Assembly: GCF_029227915.1 (NCBI RefSeq)
Contig: NC_079880.1
Span: forward strand, 27,833,501-27,897,500
Source of the DNA: Hydractinia symbiolongicarpus
Taxonomy: Eukaryota; Cnidaria; Hydrozoa; Anthoathecata; Hydractiniidae
Length of the DNA: 64,000 nt
Direction: 5' to 3'
Part shown: positions 33,944 through 46,771 of the stretch, piece by piece
Position numbering within the stretch: position 1 is the stretch's first letter
How the letters are laid out: each line of letters opens with the position of its first letter
Position numbers and translations under genes: made by a program
Notes under the pieces: model-generated
Databases searched by the model: none
Seen by the model: only the letters and a program-made list of their open reading frames with translations
Told to the model about the DNA's origin: nothing

Positions 33944-36900
33944 AAAAAATCGTTCGGGAAATGAGTTTACTCCCAGGGTACTTTCTTTGTATACTTTTGA
34001 CTATGCGGGCCGAGTCCAGGGTTTACGGGAAATGGCGGGTTTTCGTTTGCCGGCGATTAAACTTCTTTTATTCAGCGTCTCATCAAAAATGAAAACATTT
34101 TTGAAAACTACAAGTCTCAAGCGTTTTAGTGGTGAAAAGATAATTTAAAAAATCGTTTTGAAAATGAGTTTACTCACAGGGTACTTTCTTTGTATACATT
34201 CGACTATACGGGCCAAGCCCGGGATTTACGGGAAATCGCGGGTTTTTGTTTGCCTGCGGTTAAACTTCTTTTATTCAGCGTCCTATCAAAAATGAAAACA
34301 TTTTTGAAAACTACAAGTCTTATGCGTTTTAGTGGTGAAAAAGTAATTTAAAAAATCGTTCTGGAAATGAGTTTACTCACAGGGTACTTTCTTTGTATAC
34401 ATTCGACTATACGGCCAAGCCGGGATTTACGGGAAATCGCGGGTTTTCGTTTGCCGGCGATTAAACCTCTTTCATTAAGCGTCTCATCAAAAATGAAAAC
34501 ATTTTTGAAAACTACAAGACTCAAGCTTGTAGTAGTGAAAAAATAATTTAAAAAATCGTTCGGAAAATGAGTTTACTCCCTGGGTACTCTCTTTGTATAC
34601 TTTTGACTATACGGGCCGAGTCCGGGGTTTACGGGAAATGGCCGGTTTTCGTTTGCCACCGATTAAACTTCTTTTATTCAGCGTCTCATCAAAAATGAAA
34701 ACATTTTTGAAAACTACAAGTCTCATGCGTTTTAGTGGTAAAAAGATAATATAAAAAATCGTTCTGAAAATGAGTTTACTCACAGGGTACTTTCTTTGTA
34801 TACATTCGACTATACGGCCAAGCCCGGGATTTACGGGAAATCGCGGGTTTTCGTTTGCCGGCGATTAAACCTCTTTCATTAGGCCTCTCATCAAAAATGA
34901 AAACATTTTTGAAAACTACAAGACTCAATCTTGTAGTAGTGAAAAAATAATTTAAAAAATCGTTCGGAAAATGAGTTTACTCCCTGGGTACTCTTTTTGT
35001 CTACTTTTGATTATACGGGCTGAGTCCGGGGTTTACGGGAAATGTCCGGTTTTCGTTTGCCACCGATTAAACTTCTTTTATTCAGCGTCTCATCAAAAAT
35101 GAAAACATTTTTGAAAACTACAAGTCTCATGCGTTTTAGTGGTAAAAAGATAATATAAAAAATCGTTTTTGAAATGAGTTTACTCACAGGGTACTTTCTT
35201 TGTATACATTCGACTATACAGGCCAAGCCCGGGATTTACAGGGAAATCGCGGGTTTTGTTTTGCCGGCGATTAAACCACTTTCATTAAGCGTCTCATCAA
35301 AAATGAAAACATTTCTGAAAACTACAAGTCTCATGCGTTTTAGTGGTGAAATAATAATTTAAAAAATCGTTCGGGAAATGAGTTTACTCCCAGGGTACTT
35401 TCTTTGTATACTTTTGACTATGCGGGCCGAGTCCAGGGTTTACGGGAAATGGCGGGTTTTCGTTTGCCGGCGATTAAACTTCTTTTATTCAGCGTCTCAT
35501 CAAAAATGAAAACATTTTTGAAAACTACAAGTCTCAAGCGTTTTAGTGGTGAAAAGATAATTTAAAAAATCGTTTTGAAAATGAGTTTACTCACAGGGTA
35601 CTTTCTTTGTATACATTCGACTATACGGGCCAAGCCCGGGATTTACGGGAAATCGCGGGTTTTCGTTTGCCTGCGGTTAAACTTCTTTTATTCAGCGTCC
35701 TATCAAAAATGAAAACATTTTTGAAAACTACAAGTCTTATGCGTTTTAGTGGTGAAAAAGTAATTTAAAAAATCGTTCTGGAAATGAGTTTACTCACAGG
35801 GTACTTTCTTTGTATACATTCGACTATACGGCCAAGCCGGGATTTACGGGAAATCGCGGGTTTTCGTTTGCCGGCGATTAAACCTCTTTCATTAAGCGTC
35901 TCATCAAAAATGAAAACATTTTTGAAAACTACAAGACTCAAGCTTGTAGTAGTGAAAAAATAATTTAAAAAATCGTTCGGAAAATGAGTTTACTCCCTGG
36001 GTACTCTCTTTGTATACTTTTGACTATACGGGCCGAGTCCGGGGTTTACGGGAAATGGCCGGTTTTCGTTTGCCACCGATTAAACTTCTTTTATTCAGCG
36101 TCTCATCAAAAATGAAAACATTTTTGAAAACTACAAGTCTCATGCGTTTTAGTGGTAAAAAGATAATATAAAAAATCGTTCTGAAAATGAGTTTACTCAC
36201 AGGGTACTTTCTTTGTATACATTCGACTATACGGCCAAGCCCGGGATTTACGGGAAATCGCGGGTTTTCGTTTGCCGGCGATTAAACCTCTTTCATTAGG
36301 CCTCTCATCAAAAATGAAAACATTTTTGAAAACTACAAGACTCAATCTTGTAGTAGTGAAAAAATAATTTAAAAAATCGTTCGGAAAATGAGTTTACTCC
36401 CTGGGTACTCTTTTTGTCTACTTTTGACTATACGGGCTGAGTCCGGGGTTTACGGGAAATGTCCGGTTTTCGTTTGCCACCGATTAAACTTCTTTTATTC
36501 AGCGTCTCATCAAAAATGAAAACATTTTTGAAAACTACAAGTCTCATGCGTTTTAGTGGTAAAAAGATAATATAAAAAATCGTTTTTGAAATGAGTTTAC
36601 TCACAGGGTACTTTCTTTGTATACATTCGACTATACAGGCCAAGCCCGGGATTTACAGGGAAATCGCGGGTTTTGTTTTGCCGGCGATTAAACCACTTTC
36701 ATTAAGCGTCTCATCAAAAATGAAAACATTTCTGAAAACTACAAGTCTCATGCGTTTTAGTGGTGAAATAATAATTTAAAAAATCGTTCGGGAAATGAGT
36801 TTACTCCCAGGGTACTTTCTTTGTATACTTTTGACTATGCGGGCCGAGTCCAGGGTTTACGGGAAATGGCGGGTTTTCGTTTGCCGGCGATTAAACTTCT

Positions 36901-38194
36901 TTTATTCAGCGTCTCATCAAAAATGAAAACATTTTTGAAAACTACAAGTCTCAAGCGTTTTAGTGGTGAAAAGATAATTTAAAAAATCGTTTTGAAAATG
37001 AGTTTACTCACAGGGTACTTTCTTTGTATACATTCGACTATACGGGCCAAGCCCGGGATTTACGGGAAATCGCGGGTTTTCGTTTGCCTGCGGTTAAACT
37101 TCTTTTATTCAGCGTCCTATCAAAAATGAAAACATTTTTGAAAACTACAAGTCTTATGCGTTTTAGTGGTGAAAAAGTAATTTAAAAAATCGTTCTGGAA
37201 ATGAGTTTACTCACAGGGTACTTTCTTTGTATACATTCGACTATACGGCCAAGCCGGGATTTACGGGAAATCGCGGGTTTTCGTTTGCCGGCGATTAAAC
37301 CTCTTTCATTAAGCGTCTCATCAAAAATGAAAACATTTTTGAAAACTACAAGACTCAAGCTTGTAGTAGTGAAAAAATAATTTAAAAAATCGTTCGGAAA
37401 ATGAGTTTACTCCCTGGGTACTCTCTTTGTATACTTTTGACTATACGGGCCGAGTCCGGGGTTTACGGGAAATGGCCGGTTTTCGTTTGCCACCGATTAA
37501 ACTTCTTTTATTCAGCGTCTCATCAAAAATGAAAACATTTTTGAAAACTACAAGTCTCATGCGTTTTAGTGGTAAAAAGATAATATAAAAAATCGTTCTG
37601 AAAATGAGTTTACTCACAGGGTACTTTCTTTGTATACATTCGACTATACGGCCAAGCCCGGGATTTACGGGAAATCGCGGGTTTTCGTTTGCCGGCGATT
37701 AAACCTCTTTCATTAGGCCTCTCATCAAAAATGAAAAGATTTTTGAAAACTACAAGACTCAATCTTGTAGTAGTGAAAAAATAATTTAAAAAATCGTTCG
37801 GAAAATGAGTTTACTCCCTGGGTACTCTTTTTGTCTACTTTTGACTATACGGGCTGAGTCCGGGGTTTACGGGAAATGTCCGGTTTTCGTTTGCCACCGA
37901 TTAAACTTCTTTTATTCAGCGTCTCATCAAAAATGAAAACATTTTTGAAAACTACAAGTCTCATGCGTTTTAGTGGTAAAAAGATAATATAAAAAATCGT
38001 TTTTGAAATGTGTTTACTCACAGGGTACTTTCTTTGTATACATTCGACTATACAGGCCAAGCCCGGGATTTACAGGGAAATCGCGGGTTTTGTTTTGCCG
38101 GCGATTAAACCACTTTCATTAAGCGTCTCATCAAAAATGAAAACATTTCTGAAAACTACAAGTCTCATGCGTTTTAGTGGTGAAATAATAATTT
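33944..38194. repeat. Three tandem 1417-bp higher-order units (7-mer)
   Basis: Units are 33944-35360, 35361-36777 and 36778-38194, each 1417 bp (7 x 203 minus 4). Each unit has the same order of monomer variants: CCCAGGGTAC/GAGTCCAGGG, CTGCGGTTAAAC with GTCCTATC, CTATACGGCCAAGCCGGG, the hairpin form ACTCAAGCTTGTAGTAG, GCCACCGATT, AGGCCTCTC with CAATCTTGTAG, and TTTTTGTCTAC. Copies differ by only a few bases, for example GTTTTTGTTTGCC in unit 1 near 34235 and GAAAAGATTTTTG in unit 3 near 37734. After 38194 the next sequence reads TTTAAACATTCGTTTGG and leaves the pattern. This is the clearest higher-order repeat in the window. Confidence 0.92.
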
Positions 38195-41100
38195 AAACAT
38201 TCGTTTGGAAAATGAGTTTACTCCCTGGGTACTCTCTTTGTATACTTTTGACTATACGGGCTGAGTCCGGGGTTTACGGGAAATGGCCGGTTTTCGTTTG
38301 CCACCGATTAAACTTCTTTTATTCAGCGTCTCATCAAAAATGAAAACATTTTTGAAAACTACAAGTTTTATGCGTTTTAGTGGTAAAAAAATAATTTAAA
38401 AAATCGTTTTGGAAATGAGTTTACTCACAGGGTACTTTCTTTGTATACATTCGACTATACAGGCCAAGCCCGGGATTTACGGGAAATCGCGGGTTTTCGT
38501 TTGCCGGCGATTAAACTTCTTTTATTCAGCGTCTCATCAAAAATGAAAACATTTTTAAAAACTACAAGTCTCGTGGGCTTTAGTGGTGAAATAATAATTT
38601 AAGAAATCGTTCTGGAAATAAGTTTACACCCTGGGTACTTTCTTTGTATACTTTTCACTATACGGGCCGAGACCGGGATTTACGGGAAATCGCAGGTTTT
38701 CGTTTGCCGGCAATTAAACTTCTTTTATTCAGCGTCTCATCAAAAATGAAAACATTTTTGAAAACTACAAGTCTCATGCGTTTTAGTGGTGAAAAAATAA
38801 TTTAAAAAATCGTTCGGGAAATGAGTTTACTCCCAGGGTACTTTCTTCGTATACTTTTGACTATGCGGGCCGAGTCCAGGGTTTACGGGAAATGGCGGGT
38901 TTTCGTTTGCCGGCGATTAAACCTCTTTCATTAAGCGTCTCATCAAAAATGAAAACATTTTTGAAAACTACAAGACTCAAGCTTGTAGTAGTGAAAAAAT
39001 AATTTAAAAAATCGTTCGGGAAATGAGTTTACTCCCAGGGTACTTTCTTTGTCTACTTTTGACTATACGGGCTGAGTCCGGGGTTTACGGGAAATGTCCG
39101 GTTTTCGTTTGCCACCGATTAAACTTCTTTTATTCAGCGTCTCATCAAAAATGAAAACATTTTTGAAAACTACAAGTCTCATGCGTTTTAGTGGTAAAAA
39201 GATAATATAAAAAATCGTTTTTGAAATGAGTTTACTCACAGGGTACTTTCTTTGTATACATTCGACTATACAGGCCAAGCCCGGGATTTACAGGGAAATC
39301 GCGGGTTTTGTTTTGCCGGCGATTAAACCACTTTCATTAAGCGTCTCATCAAAAATGAAAACATTTCTGAAAACTACAAGTCTCATGCGTTTTAGTGGTG
39401 AAATAATAATTTAAAAAATCGTTCGGAAAATGAGTTTACTCCCTGGGTACTCTCTTTGTATACTTTTGACTATACGGGCTGAGTCCGGGGTTTACGGGAA
39501 ATGGCCGGTTTTCGTTTGCCACCGATTAAACTTCTTTTATTCAGCGTCTCATCAAAAATGAAAACATTTTTAAAAACTACAAGTTTTATGCGTTTTAGTG
39601 GTAAAAAAATAATTTAAAAAATCGTTTTGGAAATGAGTTTACTAACAGGGTACTTTCTTTGTATACATTCGACTATACAGGCCAAGCCCGGGATTTACGG
39701 GAAATCGCGGGTTTTCGTTTGCCGGCGATTAAACTTCTTTTATTCAGCGTCTCATCAAAAATGAAAACATTTTTAAAAACTACAAGTCTCGTGGGCTTTA
39801 GTGGTGAAATAATAATTTAAGAAATCGTTCTGGAAATAAGTTTACACCCTGGGTACTTTCTTCGTATACTTTTGACTATGCGGGCCGAGTCCAGGGTTTA
39901 CGGAAAATGGCGGGTTTTCGTTTGCCGGCGATTAAACCTCTTTCATTACGCGTCTCATCAAAAATGAAAACATTTTTGAAAACTACAAGACTCAAGCTTG
40001 TAGTAGTGAAAAAATAATTTAAAAAATCGTTCGGGAAATGAGTTTACTCCCAGGGTACTTTCTTTGTATACTTTTGACTATGCGGGCCGAGTCCAGGGTT
40101 TACGGGAAATGGCGGGTTTTCGTTTGCCGGCGATTAAACCTCTTTTATTCAGCGTCTCATCAAAAATGAAAACATTTTTGAAAACTACAAGTCTCCTGCG
40201 TTTTAGTGGTGAAAAAATAATTTAAAAAATCGTTCGGGAAATGAGTTTACTCCCAGGGTACTTTCTTTGTATACTTTTGACTATGCGGGCCGAGTCCAGG
40301 GTTTACGGGAAATGGCGGGTTTTCGTTTGCCGGCGATTAAACCTCTTTCATTAAGCGTCTCATCAAAAATAAAAACATTTTTGAAAACTACAAGACTCAA
40401 GCTTGTAGTACTGAAAAAATAATTTAAAAAATCGTTCGGGAAATGAGTTTACTCCCAGGGTACTTTCTTTGTATACTTTTGACTATGCGGGCCGAGTCCA
40501 GTGTTTACGGGAAATGGCGGGTTTTCGTTTGCCGGCGATTAAACTTCTTTTATTCAGCGTCTCATCAAAAATGAAAACATTTTTGAAAACTACAAGTCTC
40601 AAGCGTTTTAGTGGTGAAAAGATAATTTAAAAAATCGTTTTGAAAATGAGTTTACTCACAGGGTACTTTCTTTGTATACATTTGACTATACGGGCCAAGA
40701 TCGGGATTTACGGGAAATCGCGGGTTTTCGTTTGCCTGCGGTTAAACTTCTTTTATTCAGCGTCCTATCAAAAATGAAAACATTTTTGAAAACTACAAGT
40801 CTTATGCGTTTTAGTGGTAAAAAAATAATTTAAAAAATCGTTCTGGAAATGAGTTTACTCACAGGGTACTTTCTTTGTATACATTCGACTATACGGCCAA
40901 GCCGGGATTTACGGGAAATCGCGGGTTTTCGTTTGCCGGCGATTAAACCTCTTTCATTAAGCGTCTCATCAAAAATGAAAACATTTTTGAAAACTACAAG
41001 ACTCAAGCTTGTAGTAGTGAAAAAATAATTTAAAAAATCGTTCGGAAAATGAGTTTACTCCCTGGGTACTTTCTTTGTATACTTTTGACTATACGGGCCG

Positions 41101-44100
41101 AGTCCGGGGTTTACGGGAAATGGCCGGTTTTCGTTTGCCGGCGATTAAACCTCTTTTATTCAGCGTCTCATCAAAAATGAAAACATTTTTGAAAACTACA
41201 AGTCTCAAGCGTTTTAGTGGTGAAAAGATAATTTAAAAAATCGTTTTGAAAATGAGTTTACTCACAGGGTACTTTCTTTGTATACATTCGACTATACAGG
41301 CCAAGCCTGGGATTTACGGGAAATCGCGGGTTTTCGTTTGCCGGCGATTAAACTTCTTTTATTCAGCGTCTCATCAAAAATGAAAACATTTTTGAAAACT
41401 ACAAGTCTCATGCGTTTTAGTGGTGAAAAAATAATTTAAAAAATCGTTCGGGAAATGAGTTTACTCCCTGGGTACTTTCTTTGTATACTTTTGACTATAC
41501 AGGCCTATCCCGGGATTTACGGGAAATTGCGGGTTTTCGTTTGCCGGCGATTAAACTTCTTTTATTCAGCGTCTCATCAAAAATGAAAACATTTTTGAAA
41601 ACTACAAGTCTCATGCGTTTTAGTGGTGAAAAAATAATTTAAAAAATCGTTCGGGAAATGAGTTTACTCCCTGGGTACTTTCTTTGTATACTTTTGACTA
41701 TACAGGCCTATCCCGGGATTTACGGGAAATTGCGGGTTTTCGTTTGCCGGCGATTAAACTTCTTTTATTCAGCGTCTCATCAAAAATGAAAACATTTTTG
41801 AAAACTACAAGTCTCATGCGTTTTAGTGGTGAAAAAATAATTTAAAAAATCGTTCGGGAAATGAGTTTACTCCCAGGGTACTTTCTTTGTATACTTTTGA
41901 CTATGCGGGCCGAGTCCAGGGTTTACGGGAAATGGCGGGTTTTCGTTTGCCGGCGATTAAACCTCTTTCATTAAGCGTCTCATCAAAAATAAAAACATTT
42001 TTGAAAACTACAAGACTCAAGCTTGTAGTAGTGAAAAAATAATTTAAAAAATCGTTCGGGAAATGAGTTTACTCCCAGGGTACTTTCTTTGTATACTTTT
42101 GACTATGCGGGCCGAGTCCAGTGTTTACGGGAAATGGCGGGTTTTCGTTTGCCGGCGATTAAACTTCTTTTATTCAGCGTCTCATCAAAAATGAAAACAT
42201 TTTTGAAAACTACAAGTCTCAAGCGTTTTAGTGGTGAAAAGATAATTTAAAAAATCGTTTTGAAAATGAGTTTACTCACAGGGTACTTTCTTTGTACACA
42301 TTCGACTATACGGGCCAAGCCCGGGATTTACGGGAAATCGCGGGTTTTCGTTTGCCTGCGGTTAAACTTCTTTTATTCAGCGTCCTATCAAAAATGAAAA
42401 CATTTTTGAAAACTACAAGTCTTATGCGTTTTAGTGGTAAAAAAATAATTTAAAAAATCGTTCTGGAAATGAGTTTACTCACAGGGTACTTTCTTTGTAT
42501 ACATTCGACTATACGGCCAAGCCGGGATTTACGGGAAATCGCGGGTTTTCGTTTGCCGGCGATTAAACCTCTTTCATTAAGCGTCTCATCAAAAATGAAA
42601 ACATTTTTGAAAACTACAAGACTCAAGCTTGTAGTAGTGAAAAAATAATTTAAAAAATCGTTCGGAAAATGAGTTTACTCCCTGGGTACTCTCTTTGTAT
42701 ACTTTTGACTATACGGGCCGAGTCCGGGGTTTACGGGAAATGGCCGGTTTTCTTTTGCCACCGATTAAACTTCTTTTATTCAGCGTCTCATCAAAAATGA
42801 AAACATTTTTGAAAACTACAAGTCTCATGCGTTTTAGTGGTAAAAAGATAATATAAAAAGTCGTTTTGGAAATGAGTTTACTCACAGGGTACTTTCTTTG
42901 TATACATTCGACTATACAGGCCAAGCCCGGGATTTACAGGAAAATCGCGGGTTTTGTTTTGCCGGCGATTAAACCACTTTCATTAAGCGTCTCTTCAAAA
43001 ATGAAAACATTTCTGAAAATTACAAGTCTCATGCGTTTTAGTGGTGAAATAATAATTTAAAAAATCGTTCGGGAAATGAGTTTACTCCCTGGGTACTTTC
43101 TTTGTATACTTTTGACTATACAGGCTAAGCCCGGGATTTACGGGAAATCGCGGGTTTTCGTTTGCCGGCGATTAAACTTCTTTTTTTCAGCGTCTCATTA
43201 AAAATGAAAACATTTTTAAAAACTACAAGTCTCATGCGTTTTAGTGGTAAAAAGATAATATAAAAAATCGTTTTGGAAATGAGTTTACTCACAGGGTACT
43301 TTCTTTGTATACATTGGACTATACAGGCCAAGCCCGGGATTTACAGGGAAATCGCGGGTTTTGTTTTGCCGGCGATTAAACCACTTTCATTAAGCGTCTC
43401 ATCAAAAATGAAAACATTTCTGAAAACTACAAGTCTCATGCGTTTTAGTGGTGAAATAATAATTTAAAAAATCGTTCGGGAAATGAGTTTACTCCCTGGG
43501 TACTTTCTTTGTATACTTTTGACTATACAGGCCAAGCCCGGGATTTACGGGAAATCGCGGGTTTTCGTTTGCCGGCGATTAAACTTCTTTTATTCAGCGT
43601 CTCATCAAAAATAAAAACATTTTTAAAAACTACAAGTCTCATGGGCTTTAGTGGTGAAATAATAATTTAAAAAATTGTTCTGGAAATAAGTTTACACCCT
43701 GGGTACTTTCTTTGTATACTTTTCACTATACGGGCCGAGACCGGGATTTACGGGAAATCGCAGGTTTTCGTTTGCCGGCGATTAAACTTCTTTTATTCAG
43801 CGTCTCATCAAAAATGAAAACATTTTTAAACACTACAAGTCTCATGCGTTTTAGTGGTGAAAAAATAATTTAAAAAATCGTTCGGGAAATGAGTTTACTC
43901 CCAGGGTACTTTCTTTGTATACTTTTGACTATGCCGGCCGAGTCCAGGGTTTACGGGAAATGGCGGGTTTTCGTTTGCCGGCGATTAAACTTCTTTTATT
44001 CAGCGTCTCATCAAAAATGAAAACATTTTTGAAAACTACAAGTCTGAAGCGTTTTAGTGGTGAAAAGATAATTTAAAAAATCGTTTTGAAAATGAGTTTA

Positions 44101-44740
44101 CTCACAGGGTACTTTCTTTGTATACATTCGACTATACGGGCCAAGCCCGGGATTTACGGGAAATCGCGGGTTTTCGTTTGCCGGCGGTTAAACTTCTTTT
44201 ATTCAGCGTCTCATCAAAAATGAAAACATTTTTGAAAACTACAAGTCTCATGCGTTTTAGTGGTAAAAAGATAATATAAAAAATCGTTTTGGAAATGAGT
44301 TTACTCACAGGATACTTTCTTTGTATACATTCGACTATACAGGCCAAGCCCGGGATTTACAGGGAAATCGCGGGTTTTGTTTTGCCGGCGATTAAACCAC
44401 TTTCATTAAGCGTCTCATCAAAAATGAAAACATTTCTGAAAACTACAAGTCTCATGCGTTTTAGTGGTGAAATAATAATTTAAAAAATCGTTCGGGAAAT
44501 GAGTTTACTCCCTGGGTACTTTCTTTGTATACTTTTGACTATGCGGGCCGAGTCCGGGGTTTACGGGAAATGGCGGGTTTTCGTTTGCCGGCGATTAAAC
44601 TTCTTTTATTCAGCGTCTCATCAAAAATGAAAACATTTTTGAAAACTACAAGTCTCAAGCGTTTTAGTGGTGAAAAGATAATTTAAAAAATCGTTTTGAA
44701 AATGAGTTTACTCACAGGGTACTTTCTTTGTATACTTTTG
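38195..44740. repeat. Irregular mosaic of right-array blocks
   Basis: This region re-uses pieces found elsewhere. 38195-39060 resembles 32330-33190. A roughly 1218-bp (6-mer) offset links about 38008 with 39226. About 40250-41040 resembles about 41870-42660 at roughly 1620 bp (8 monomers minus 4 bp), including the rare GAGTCCAGTGTTTACGGG at about 40494 and 42114. No single period runs through it, and no gene is present. Confidence 0.7.
41447..41852. repeat. Single-monomer tandem duplication
   Basis: Two adjacent monomers with the unusual CAGGCCTATCCCGGG (about 41499 and 41702, 203 bp apart) appear identical by eye throughout. The variant occurs nowhere else that I saw, so this is probably one of the youngest events in the array. 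Confidence 0.8.
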
Positions 44741-45089
44741 ACTATACGGGCCGAGTCCGGGGTTTACGGGAAATGGCCGGTTTTCGTTTGCCACCGATTA
44801 AACTTCTTTTATTCAGTGTCTCATCAAAAATGAAATCATTTTTGAAAACTACAAGTCTCATGCGTTTTAGTGGTAAAAAGATAATATAAAAAATCGTTTT
44901 GGAAATGAGTTTACTCACAGGGTACTTTCTTTGTATACATTCGACTATACAGGCCAAGCCCGGGATTTACAGGGAAATCGCGGGTTTTGTTTTGCCGGCG
45001 ATTAAACCACTTTCATTAAGTGTCTCATCAAAAATGAAAACATTTCTGAAAACTACAAGTCTCATGCGTTTTAGTGGTAAAATAATAAT

Positions 45090-46771
45090 TTAAAAAATCG
45101 CTTGGGAAATGAGTTTTCTCCCTGCGTACTTTCTTTGTATACTTTTGACTATACAGGCCAAGCCCGGGATTTACGGGAAATTGCGGGTTTTCGTTTGCCG
45201 GCGATTAAACTTCTTTTTTTCAGCGTCTCATCAAAAATGAAAACATTTTTAAAAACTACAAGTCTCATGGGCTTTAGTGGTAAAATAATAATTTAAAAAA
45301 TCGTTCTGGAAATGAGTTTACACCCTGGGTACTTTCTTTGTATACTTTTCACTATACGGGCCGAGACCGGGATTTACGGGAAATCGCAGGTTTTTGTTTG
45401 CCGCCTATTAAACTTCTTTTATTCAGCGTCTCATCAAAAATGAAAATATTTTTAAAAACTACAAGTCTCATGCGTTTTAGTGGTGAAAAAATAATTTAAA
45501 AAATCGTTCGGGAAATGAGTTTACTCCCTGGGTACTTTCTTTGTATACTTTTGACTATGCGGGCCGAGTCCGGGGTTTACGGGAAATGGCGGGTTTTCGT
45601 TTGCCGGCGATTAAACTTCTTTTATTCAGCGTCTCATCAAAAATGAAAACATTTCTGAAAACTACAAGTCTCATGCGTTTTAGTGTTGAAAAAATAATTT
45701 ATAAAGTCGTTCGGGAAATGAGTTTACTCATTGGGTACTTTCTTTGTATACTTTTGACTATACGGGCCGAGTCCGGGATTTACGGGAAATGGCGGGTTTT
45801 CGTTTGCCGGCGATTAAACTTCTTTTATTCAGCGTCTCATCAAAAATGAAAACATTTTTAAAAACTACAAGTCTCATGGGCTTTAGTGGTGAAGTAATAA
45901 TTTAAAAAATCGTTTGGGAAATGAGTTTACTCCCTGGGTACTTTCCTTGTATACTTTTGACTAAACGGGCCAAGTCCGGGATTTACGGGAAATCGCAGGT
46001 CTTCGTTTGCCGGCGATTAAACTTCTTTTATTCAGCGTCTCATCAAAAATGAGAACATTTTTGAAAACTACAAGTCTCATGCGTTTTAGTGGTGAAAAGA
46101 ATAATTTAAAAAATCGTTCGGGTAATGAGTTTACTCCCTGGGTACTTTCTTTGTATACTTTTGACTATGCGGGCCGAGTCCGGGGTTTACGGGAAATGGC
46201 GGGTTTTCGTTTGCCGGCGATTAAACTTCTTTTATTCAGCGTCTCATCAAAAATGAAAACATTTTTGAAAACTACAAGTCTCAAGCGTTTTAGTGGTGAA
46301 AAGATAATTTAAAAAATCGTTCGGGAGATGAGTTTACTCCCTGGGTACTTTCTTTGTATACTTTTGACTATACTGGCCAAGCCCGGAATTTACGGGAAAT
46401 CGCGGGTTTTCGTTTGCCGGCGATTAAACTTCTTTTATTCAGCGTCTCATCAAAAATGAAAAATTTTTTGAAAACTACAAGTCTTATGCGTTTTGGTGGT
46501 GAAAAAATAATTTAAAAAATCGTTCTGGAAATGAGTTTACTCACAGGGTACTTTCTTTGTATACATTCGACTATACGGCCAAGCCCGGGATTTACGGGAA
46601 ATCGCGGGTTTTCGTTTGCCGGCGATTAAACCTCTTTCATTAAGCGTCTCATCAAAAATGAAAACATTTTTGAAAACTACAAGACTCAAGCTTGTAGTAG
46701 TGAAAAAATAATTTAAAAAATCGTTCGGAAAATGAGTTTACTCCCTGGGTACTCTCTTTGTATACTTTTGA
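45090..46771. repeat. About 2-kb satellite block, copy 1
   Basis: This is the first of three copies (others at about 46772-48801 and 50440-52253). The marker run is CCGAGACCGGG, GAAAATATTTTTAAAAAC, TTTTAGTGTTGAAAAAATAATTTATAAAGTCG, GGTGAAGTAATAAT, TTTCCTTGTATACTTTTGACTAAACGG, AGGTCTTCG, GAAAAGAATAATTT, GTTCGGGAGATGAG and GCGTTTTGGTGG. Against copy 2 it has one more monomer near 45090-45290 and lacks the monomer duplicated at 47640-48045. Confidence 0.8.
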
